This document shows positions 1 to 4,964 of a stretch of DNA of 6,777 nt, in pieces. Origin of the DNA: Betaproteobacteria bacterium (GTDB taxonomy: Bacteria; Pseudomonadota; Gammaproteobacteria; Burkholderiales; Casimicrobiaceae); assembly GCA_005883655.1 (NCBI GenBank), contig VBDA01000067.1, positions 1 through 6,777 on the forward strand, read 5' to 3'. A program made the translations under genes and the position numbers. The notes below the pieces were generated by a model. That model saw nothing but the letters and a program-made list of their open reading frames with translations, was not told the DNA's origin and did no database searches. Position 1 is the first letter of the stretch, and each line of letters starts with the position of its first letter.

Positions 1-160
1 GCAGCCCGACATAGGTCAGTGCAGCGAAAAACACCATTGCGCCCTGCGCGAAGTTGAATACTCCCGACGCCTTGTAGATCAATACGAAGCCGAGAGCAAC
101 GAGCGAATACATCACGCCGGAGAGCAGCCCGCCAATCAGGACTTCGAAGAAGAACTGCAT
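1..160 (-). CDS. LivH-type branched-chain amino acid ABC transporter permease, N-terminal part (runs off left edge)
   Basis: The reverse complement from the ATG at 160 reads MQFFFEVLIGGLLSGVMYSL, then VALGFVLIYKASGVFNFAQG and on through AMVFFAALTYVGL, where the window ends after 53 codons. This is the usual opening of LivH-type permeases of the hydrophobic/branched-chain amino acid (HAAT) ABC family: a first membrane helix rich in G, L and V, then the conserved YKASGVFNFAQG segment before the next helix. The protein would be one of two inner-membrane subunits forming the import channel. It follows the LivG ATPase gene by 35 bases on the same strand, so it is almost certainly co-transcribed; no strong Shine-Dalgarno is visible in the gap. 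A LivM permease, a periplasmic binding protein and LivF are expected further left but cannot be seen. The family is clear; the substrate is not, since many relatives import aromatic or other carboxylates rather than amino acids. Confidence 0.9.
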   Translation of the reverse strand, partial: MQFFFEVLIGGLLSGVMYSLVALGFVLIYKASGVFNFAQGAMVFFAALTYVGL

Positions 161-195
161 ACGCGATCAGCCCCGAGATTCGTCCGCAGCTCTGC

Positions 196-984
196 TCAAT
201 TCGCCACCCCCAGATACGCGTCGATCACTGCCTGGTTGCCGCGCACCTCGTCGGGCGTGCCATCGCCGATCTTCTTGCCGTAGTCGAGCACTGCCACGCG
301 GTCGGAAATGTCCATGACGACACCCATGTCGTGCTCGATCAGCACGATCGTCGTTCCGTATTGCTCGTTGACGTCGAGCACAAAGCGGCACATGTCCTGC
401 TTTTCCTCGACGTTCATTCCTGCCATCGGTTCGTCGAGCAGCAGCAAGATCGGTTCCGCGGCCAGAGCGCGGGCGAGCTCCACGCGCTTTTGCAATCCGT
501 ACGGCAGCTTCCCCACCGGCGTCTTGCGGATGTGCTGGATCTCCAGAAAATCGATGACCTCCTCGACCTTGCGCCGGTTTTCGATCTCCTCGCGCCGCGC
601 GCGCCCAAGGTAGATCGCCTGCTCGATGAAGGTCGCACGCATCCTCAGATTGCGCCCGGTCAGAATGTTATCGAGGACCGACATGCCCTTGAACAGCGCG
701 ATGTTCTGAAATGTGCGCGCAATGCCCTGCGCGGCGGCCCTATGAGTGTTCATGTCGCGCCGGACCTCGCCGCGAAACGTGATCGTTCCCTGCTGCGGAT
801 GGTAGACACCATTGATCACGTTCAGCAACGAGCTCTTGCCCGCGCCGTTGGGTCCGATGATGGCGCGGATCTCGTGCTCGCGAACCTCGAAGCTGATTCC
901 GGTGAGCGCTTTCACCCCGCCGAACGAAAGCGAGATATTGTCGAGCTGCAGCACCACTGCGCCGCTGCTGCGTGCGGTGCTCAT
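196..984 (-). CDS. LivG-type ABC transporter ATP-binding protein
   Basis: A 262-residue ATPase subunit of a branched-chain-amino-acid-type (HAAT) importer, powering uptake from the cytoplasmic face. The Walker A motif GPNGAGKS is at residues 44-51 and the Q-loop glutamine at 93 (TFQN). The signature is the degenerate LPYGLQKR at 160-167, typical of LivG/LivF in place of LSGGQ. Walker B and its glutamate (ILLLLDEP) are at 179-186, and the switch histidine is H218 in LIEHDMGVV. The C-terminal GTPDEVRGN...AYLG segment is the usual LivG ending. Length matches the family (about 250-260). The ATG at 984 is preceded by a GAGG that lies right after the TGA of the upstream acyl-CoA ligase gene, giving a 16-base gap and pointing to one transcript. 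The LivH-type permease gene follows. The gene is intact and nothing in it is odd. The substrate cannot be read from the ATPase. Confidence 0.95.
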   Translation of the reverse strand: MSTARSSGAVVLQLDNISLSFGGVKALTGISFEVREHEIRAIIGPNGAGKSSLLNVINGVYHPQQGTITFRGEVRRDMNTHRAAAQGIARTFQNIALFKGMSVLDNILTGRNLRMRATFIEQAIYLGRARREEIENRRKVEEVIDFLEIQHIRKTPVGKLPYGLQKRVELARALAAEPILLLLDEPMAGMNVEEKQDMCRFVLDVNEQYGTTIVLIEHDMGVVMDISDRVAVLDYGKKIGDGTPDEVRGNQAVIDAYLGVAN

Positions 985-1000
985 GCGCCGGTCTTGCCTC

Positions 1001-2944
1001 TCACGCTGCCTCGCGCGCGGCGGCCGCGGGCAGGGTTTTGGCTTCCTCTATCCTCAAGTCGGCTGCGACCATGCCGCTACGGCCATCCTCGAATTTCACC
1101 AGCGTCTCGATATGCTGCACGTCCTTGTCCGAATACAACGCGTCGATCAGCACCGCATACTTTTCCGCAATGAAGTTTCGGCGCACCTTGCGCGTGCGGG
1201 TAAGCTCGTCGTCGTCGGGGTCGAGCTCCTTGTGGAGGATGATGAAGCGGTGAATTTGCGAGGCGGCAAGCGGGCCCTCGCGTGCAAGCTCGGCGTTGAC
1301 TTGCGCTACGCATTCACCGATCAGCCGATAGACCTCGGGCTTCGCGCCCAAGTCGGTGTAGCCTGAGTAGGCGATGCCACGGCGTTCGGCCCAGTTGCCG
1401 ACCGAGCCCATATCGATGTTGACGAACGCGCATACCTTATCGCGGGCGTTGCCGAACGCCACCGCCTCCTTGATGTGCGGGAAGAACTTGAGCTTGTTCT
1501 CGATGTAGTTCGGCGCGAACAGCGCGCCGCCGCTCATCTTGCCGACGTCCTTGGCGCGATCGATGATCTTGAGCTGCCCGCTGTCGTCGATCAAGCCCGC
1601 ATCTCCGGTGTGAAAAAATCCTTCCGCGTCGATCGATTCCACGGTCGCGTCGGGCCGCTTGTAGTATTCCTTGAGCAGCATCGGACCGCGCACCAGGACC
1701 TCGCCGCCTTCGGCAATCTTGATTTCGACGCCCGGCGCCGCTTGGCCGACGGTGTCGAACTTGACCCCGCCATCGGGTTGAAGGCAGACGTAGGCGCAGG
1801 TCTCGGTCGAGCCGTAGAGCTGCTTCAGGTTGATCCCGATCGAACGATAAAAGCGGAACAGATCGGGGCCGATGGCAGCGCCCGCCGTATAGGCAACCCG
1901 GATGCGGCTCATGCCGAGAACGTTGCGCAACGGTGCATAGACCAGCAGATTCCCAAGTGCGTACAGCAGTCGATCGCTCGCCGCTACTCGCTTGCGGTCG
2001 AGGATTGCCGCGCCGCAGCGCCTGGCGACGTCGGTGAAGTATCGAAACAATCTGCGCTTGACCGCGCTCGCGTCCTCCATGCGGATCATGACTTGGGTGA
2101 GCAGGTTTTCGAACACTCGCGGCGGCGCAAAGTAGTAGGTCGGCCCGATCTCGCGCAGGTCCGTCATCACCGTGTCGCCTGACTCCGGGCAGTTGATCGT
2201 GAATCCTGCGACCAGCCACTGGGCGTACGAGAACAGATGATCGCCGACCCAGGCCATGGGCAGATATGACAGGATGCTGTCGCGCGAGTCGAGCTTGTCG
2301 AACCCGCACCCACCCTGCGCTGAAGTGATAAATGCCGCGTGTGTCTGGCAAACCCCTTTAGGCTTGCCGGTGGTGCCTGAGGTGTAGAGCACGATCGACA
2401 CGTCGTCGGGCCGGCCTCTTGCGACTTCGTCGTTGTAGAAATCCGGGTGCTCGAGATCGAACGCGTGTCCGATTTCCAGCAGGTGGTCGACGCCAGTCAC
2501 GCCCTCATAATTGCGCAGGCCGCGAGGATCGTCGTAGTAGATATGCTTCAGGCTCGGCACCTGCGGCGCCGCTTCCAATATCTTGTCGACCTGCTCCTGA
2601 TCCTCGACAATGGCGTACACGATCTCGGCGTCATTCAGCACATAGGCGAACTCTGCCGCCGGCGCGTCCTGATACATCGGCACCGCGATGCCGCCGAGCG
2701 CCTGCGCCGCGGTCATCGACCAGTAAAGGCGGGGCCGGTTATCGCCGATGATGGCGAGCCGCATGCCGCGCTTGAACCCGAGCGCCGCGAGGCCGCACGC
2801 CAGCGCGCGCACCTCGTCTGCGACCTGCGACCAGGTCCACGTCTGCCAGATGCCGAGATCTTTTTCGCGCGTCGCGGGCCGTTCACCACGCACGTGCGCA
2901 TGCTCGAGCAACAAGCGCGGAAACGTCGCCAGCCCTGCTTCCAT
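1001..2944 (-). CDS. AMP-forming long-chain acyl-CoA synthetase / AMP-dependent ligase (COG1022 type)
   Basis: A 647-residue adenylate-forming enzyme that would activate a carboxylic acid to its acyl-AMP and then to its CoA thioester in the cytoplasm. The P-loop motif YTSGTTGKPKG is at residues 187-197, the LYGSTET motif (adenine and acyl-AMP contacts) at 376-382, and HTGDAG at 445-450. The hinge DRAKDVGKMSGG is at 463-474. A LTRTRKVRR segment at 581-589 probably carries the C-terminal catalytic lysine (K586). The length and the LTxTxKxRR ending fit the long COG1022/FadD15-like branch rather than the shorter FadD or 4-coumarate ligases. The ATG at 2944 has an excellent ribosome site, GAGGAGG, just upstream. 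It is the first gene of a unit with LivG and LivH, an arrangement common in Betaproteobacteria, which suggests that an imported acid is trapped as a CoA ester. The acid may be aromatic, alicyclic or fatty; no motif decides this. The gene is complete. Confidence 0.93.
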   Translation of the reverse strand: MEAGLATFPRLLLEHAHVRGERPATREKDLGIWQTWTWSQVADEVRALACGLAALGFKRGMRLAIIGDNRPRLYWSMTAAQALGGIAVPMYQDAPAAEFAYVLNDAEIVYAIVEDQEQVDKILEAAPQVPSLKHIYYDDPRGLRNYEGVTGVDHLLEIGHAFDLEHPDFYNDEVARGRPDDVSIVLYTSGTTGKPKGVCQTHAAFITSAQGGCGFDKLDSRDSILSYLPMAWVGDHLFSYAQWLVAGFTINCPESGDTVMTDLREIGPTYYFAPPRVFENLLTQVMIRMEDASAVKRRLFRYFTDVARRCGAAILDRKRVAASDRLLYALGNLLVYAPLRNVLGMSRIRVAYTAGAAIGPDLFRFYRSIGINLKQLYGSTETCAYVCLQPDGGVKFDTVGQAAPGVEIKIAEGGEVLVRGPMLLKEYYKRPDATVESIDAEGFFHTGDAGLIDDSGQLKIIDRAKDVGKMSGGALFAPNYIENKLKFFPHIKEAVAFGNARDKVCAFVNIDMGSVGNWAERRGIAYSGYTDLGAKPEVYRLIGECVAQVNAELAREGPLAASQIHRFIILHKELDPDDDELTRTRKVRRNFIAEKYAVLIDALYSDKDVQHIETLVKFEDGRSGMVAADLRIEEAKTLPAAAAREAA

Positions 2945-3000
2945 GTCCTCCTCGCCTACTGATCGGCAGGCGATCGACCCAGAGGTCGCGCTGCGCGGCT

Positions 3001-3029
3001 ATGGTATGTCTTTTGCCGGATGGCGACAA
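3001..3029 (-). promoter_or_regulatory. Candidate sigma-70 promoter of the ligase-liv operon
   Basis: On the minus strand TTGTCG (3029-3024) and TACCAT (3006-3001) are separated by exactly 17 bases, each matching its consensus hexamer at four of six positions. They lie 57 bases upstream of the ligase ATG, between that gene and the decayed regulator remnant, where an operon promoter is needed. The match is only moderate and such pairs occur by chance; no operator palindrome was found beside it. Confidence 0.35.
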
Positions 3030-3082
3030 CGCCGGTACGAGGGTTATAGCTTCGACATCGCGCTACTTGACGAGCGCCGCGA

Positions 3083-3380
3083 CTACTGGCCGTACGTCCG
3101 AAGCCCGTCAAGGTCGAGGGCGGTGATGCCTCCATATTCGGTTTGAAGCAATCCGGCCTTCTCAAGCCTTTTCAGCGCCTTGTTGAGGCGTTGGCGAGGG
3201 AGCCCCACAAGCTGCGCCAGTTCCTCTTGCGAGATTCGAAGCGACGTCCGATTCCCTGGATACAGAACGGGATTGAACAAGGCGGCCAATTTCGGCCGCG
3301 AGACGCGCCTCCGGTCCCAACAACCGATCGTGCTCGACCATGGCAACGAACTGCCCCAATCGTGCGTTCAACAAGGACGA
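3083..3380 (-). pseudogene. Crp/Fnr-family regulator remnant: truncated at the 5' end and frameshifted
   Basis: Two overlapping minus-strand frames together make the C-terminal half of a Crp-type regulator. The upstream frame (about 3380 to 3289) reads LLNARLGQFVAMVEHDRLL then GPEARLAAE, the dimerisation-helix region. The downstream frame (about 3289 to the TAG at 3083) reads LAALFNPVLYPG, then the winged helix-turn-helix RISQEELAQLVGLPRQRLNK and the ending GGITALDLDGLRTYGQ. Removing one A from the run at about 3289-3291 joins AARLAAE-type sequence to LAALFNP with no change in length relative to relatives. The cyclic-nucleotide-like sensor domain is absent, and homology stops near 3370-3380. 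The remnant is about half identical by eye to the last 66 residues of the intact regulator at 4021-4725, so it is an older paralogue and not a recent duplicate. An 87-codon frame from a possible ATG at 3346 is open and could still give a stand-alone DNA-binding peptide, but decay is the simpler reading. Confidence 0.8.
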
Positions 3381-3503
3381 CTTGGCGGCGTTCACGGGCG
3401 GAGTGCCCGCAGGAGAGCCCGCCGACCTCATGATCACCGGAACCGTCCAGCACAACGGCGTAGCCTGTTCGCGGTCAGCGCTACCGTCAAGGTGTTGCGA
3501 TGA
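3361..3503 (+). pseudogene. Possible C-terminal tail of an unidentified beta-rich protein, frameshifted
   Basis: On the plus strand one frame reads AFNKDDLAAFTGGVPAGEPA then DLMITGTVQHNGVA to about 3465. Another frame continues FAVSATVKVLR and stops at the TGA at 3501-3503. Joined with a one-base correction near 3466-3468, this makes a coherent beta-hairpin ending (ITGTVQHNGVA-FAVSATVKVLR) like those of many secreted or Ig-like bacterial proteins. It starts just where the opposite-strand Crp homology ends, as expected if two gene fragments were joined near 3370. I do not recognise the family, and the evidence is only that the composite peptide looks protein-like. It could be chance coding on the complement of the old regulator gene. 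In the following 182 bases (3504-3685) I see no gene, RNA or clear terminator. Confidence 0.3.
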
Positions 3504-3685
3504 TTGCGTGAGTGCGCCGTGGCAAGGTCTGTACAGCAGCGGTGTGAGCGCGTCGCGAGAAAATCGCCAAAGGCATTTGGGAGCGCGCGGGGTGAGTGAT
3601 TCGGGTGCGCGACGCGTCCTGTCGACTCACGGTCGCATCGTATGCCAATCACGTAATACGCGCGCCCCGCCGCTTCATGCGCCGC

Positions 3686-4000
3686 TCAGTGTGAAAGGCT
3701 CAGCCGCAGAGTCTTTTCCATAAGCGCTACAGCACCCCGTGCGCGCAAGAGCCCATAGCCGTAGCGCGTCGTCGGAATGGTGATCGAGCCTGTGAATAAA
3801 ATCGCGAGCCGGATCGATTCCACGAATTCCTGCCGGGTCGCGCCGGCGGCGAGCGCCATCCGGATGTGATAAGCAAGGCATGGATCGCAGCGGTTGGCGA
3901 TCGAGAGCGGGACGCCGGTCAGCTCCTTGTACTTGGCCGGAATCGCCGACTCGCCCTACGTCAGCGAATACGGCTTGTCGAAGGCAGCAACGAATTCGGA
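3686..4000 (-). pseudogene. Carboxymuconolactone decarboxylase / AhpD-like remnant with in-frame stop
   Basis: The minus-strand frame ending at the TGA at 3688-3686 reads SEFVAAFDKPYSLT, a TAG at 3958-3956, then GESAIPAKYKELTGVPLSIA, NRCDPCLAYHIRMALAAGAT, RQEFVESIRLAILFTG and a divergent tail to LRLSLSH. This is the CMD/AhpD core. It keeps the CxxCxxxH motif (CDPCLAYH), which in active AhpD-like members is the redox-active cysteine pair with its histidine, and the conserved AGATRQEFVE helix. No start codon is seen: the frame runs back into the 3' end of the regulator gene, and roughly the first 20 residues expected for such proteins are missing. The TAG sits between FVAAFDK and the AIPAKYKEL helix, where relatives have a sense codon. 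A shorter product starting after the TAG cannot be excluded, but no ribosome site or good start supports one. It lies directly behind the intact Crp-type gene, so it was probably once co-transcribed with it. Confidence 0.75.
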
Positions 4001-4020
4001 TCGCTCGCTTCGAGCAGAAA

Positions 4021-4725
4021 TCAGCTTTGAAAACTTCGCAGCCTCTCGATGTCAAGCACGGTGATTTTTCCGTAGTCGACTTTGATAATGCCGGTCTTTT
4101 CAACCCTATGCAGCGCTTCATTAGCTCGCTGCCGCGACACGCCAGCCAAATGGCCCAGCTCCTCCTGCGACACACGAATCGTGAGACTCGTCCCGGGATA
4201 TAGATGCGGATGAAACAGAGCCGCCACTGCTTGAGCGACGCGTCCATCTATGTTCTGCGCACGTCCGTTTGCCACCAACGCGAGGATCTGCCCGAGGCGC
4301 TCGTTTAGTTGGTGGAGCAGAAATTGATTGAAGCCAACGCTGTTATTTACTAACCACGTAAAAGTCGATAGCGGCATAAGCGCGATACGGCTATCGCGTA
4401 GCGCGACGATGTCATAGCGACGGCGCTCGGCTTTAAGCAACGTCCCCTCCCCAAACCATCCGCCAGCAGAAACGACCAGGAAGCTCACCTCGATGCCTTC
4501 TCGTGTTGTCATGCGCATCTTGACGAGCCCGTCGCATACGCCGTACCAGTAATCTGCGGGTTCATTTACACGACATACCAGATCGCCGGACCGAACTAAT
4601 CCTTCGCCCATGTCGCGGCGCACGCGGTCTAGCTGCTCAGGCGTGAGGTGTCGAGCCCAGACCGCGCCATTGGTTATGGACGCGACCGATGCCGCAAAAC
4701 TTCGACGAGAAGCGGGTTTGACCAA
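4021..4725 (-). CDS. Crp/Fnr-family transcriptional regulator
   Basis: A 234-residue DNA-binding regulator. A cyclic-nucleotide-binding-like sensor domain covers about residues 25-130, with the turn segment SAGGWFGEGTLL at 86-97. A long dimerisation helix follows at about 130-165 (FNQFLLHQLNERLGQILALV). The C-terminal winged helix-turn-helix includes RVSQEELGHLAGVSRQRANE at 184-203, with recognition helix about 197-210. The cassette lacks the RxS/T-A arrangement of cAMP-bound Crp (it has ERRRYDIVAL), and no Fnr-type N-terminal cysteine cluster is visible, so the effector is unknown. The start is TTG at 4725: there is no in-frame ATG or GTG between it and the upstream in-frame stop at 4803-4801, and a GAGG lies about 9 bases before it. 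The gene diverges from the esterase gene at 4965, and the shared region holds two palindromes, so it probably controls the esterase and perhaps itself. It is intact and about half identical to the C-terminal remnant at 3083-3380. Confidence 0.92.
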   Translation of the reverse strand: MVKPASRRSFAASVASITNGAVWARHLTPEQLDRVRRDMGEGLVRSGDLVCRVNEPADYWYGVCDGLVKMRMTTREGIEVSFLVVSAGGWFGEGTLLKAERRRYDIVALRDSRIALMPLSTFTWLVNNSVGFNQFLLHQLNERLGQILALVANGRAQNIDGRVAQAVAALFHPHLYPGTSLTIRVSQEELGHLAGVSRQRANEALHRVEKTGIIKVDYGKITVLDIERLRSFQS

Positions 4726-4811
4726 GGTTTGGGGCCTCGTGCGGCAGGTGAAGTAGGGGCTACGATACCGCGAGGAGCAAGGTGTGTGGCTGCAGCCTGA
4801 TCATGATGAGC

Positions 4812-4828
4812 ATTGTGCGGCGCACAAT
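4812..4828. promoter_or_regulatory. Perfect 17-base palindrome, candidate upstream operator
   Basis: ATTGTGCGGCGCACAAT consists of two perfect 8-base arms around a single G. It lies in the divergent region between the Crp-type gene and the esterase gene. Its centre (4820) is 32.5 bases, about three helical turns, upstream of the centre of the second palindrome at 4844-4861, so proteins on both would lie on the same face of the DNA. The odd length and different core (TTGTGCG) differ from the neighbouring site, so it may bind another protein or a second form of the same regulator. It could serve either gene; its centre is about 95 bases from the regulator's TTG. Confidence 0.55.
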
Positions 4829-4843
4829 CAAAGCCGGTAGTAA

Positions 4844-4861
4844 TTGTCCCTCGGGGGACAA
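4844..4861. promoter_or_regulatory. Crp-family-type operator TTGTCCC-N4-GGGACAA
   Basis: The 18 bases TTGTCCCTCGGGGGACAA have 7-base perfect arms, and eight of nine symmetric pairs match. Read as T-TGTCC-N6-GGACA-A, the spacing equals that of Crp sites (TGTGA-N6-TCACA), with CC/GG replacing GA/TC at the specificity positions. The centre, between 4852 and 4853, is 29.5 bases before the first base of the -10 hexamer at 4882, the geometry of class II activation (-41.5). It overlaps the place where a -35 element would be, and that -35 is poor. The likely ligand is the divergently encoded Crp-type regulator. Symmetry and spacing are seen directly; the protein assignment is inferred. Confidence 0.7.
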
Positions 4862-4881
4862 CCCAAGTCGGCAAGGCGTCG

Positions 4882-4887
4882 TATATT
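4882..4887 (+). promoter_or_regulatory. -10 element of the esterase promoter
   Basis: TATATT matches the sigma-70 -10 consensus at five of six positions and lies 77 bases before the esterase ATG. At 17-base spacing the -35 position (4859-4864, CAACCC) is very weak, suggesting an activator-dependent promoter served by the palindrome at 4844-4861. By the usual distance, transcription would start near 4894, giving a leader of about 70 bases. Confidence 0.5.
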
Positions 4888-4899
4888 CTTGGGCAATTG

Positions 4900-4929
4900 G
4901 CGCCTCAAAGCCGGCGCTTTGAAGGGCGC
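4900..4929 (+). promoter_or_regulatory. Leader hairpin in the esterase 5' untranslated region
   Basis: GCGCC-TCAAAGC (4900-4911) pairs with GCTTTGA-AG-GGCGC (4916-4929) around a CGGC loop. This is a 12-base-pair stem with a two-base AG bulge, beginning about 6 bases after the predicted transcription start. No U-run follows, so it is not an ordinary terminator. It ends 23 bases before the Shine-Dalgarno sequence and leaves it free. It may stabilise the mRNA 5' end or act in post-transcriptional control; in DNA form it could also be another protein site. Confidence 0.45.
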
Positions 4930-4952
4930 ATTGGCGTAAAGAGGAAACCCAC

Positions 4953-4960
4953 AAGGAGGA
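4953..4960 (+). promoter_or_regulatory. Strong ribosome binding site of the esterase gene
   Basis: AAGGAGGA lies with its AGGAGG core 5 bases before the ATG at 4965. It decides that start over the in-frame ATG at 5010 (residue 16), which has no comparable site, even though the upstream start makes an unusually long N-terminal segment before the signal peptide core. Confidence 0.75.
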
Positions 4961-4964
4961 AGAC

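Noticed and set aside
331..1173. Long plus-strand open frame opposite the LivG-type gene
   Set aside because: It is antisense to a clear ABC ATPase, its translation has no recognisable motif and is rich in R, H and L as expected for the complement of a high-GC gene.
1475..2182. 235-codon plus-strand frame opposite the acyl-CoA ligase gene
   Set aside because: Antisense shadow of a well-supported gene, with no domain or ribosome site recognised.
1437..2351. 304-codon minus-strand frame inside the acyl-CoA ligase gene
   Set aside because: It overlaps the ligase in another frame; the ligase frame carries all the conserved motifs, and this one is arginine-rich shadow sequence.
3504..3685. Possible small gene or RNA between the remnants
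   Set aside because: Neither strand gives a convincing frame with a ribosome site, a tRNA cloverleaf or a stable terminator; it looks like non-functional sequence.
3675..4247. 190-codon minus-strand frame spanning the end of the Crp-type gene and the AhpD-like region
   Set aside because: It is out of frame with both: its two halves are shadows of the regulator C-terminus and of the AhpD-like remnant, whose real frame carries CxxCxxxH.
4844..4861. Classical cAMP-Crp or Fnr site
   Set aside because: The half-sites TGTCC/GGACA match neither TGTGA/TCACA nor TTGAT/ATCAA at the specificity positions, although the spacing matches.
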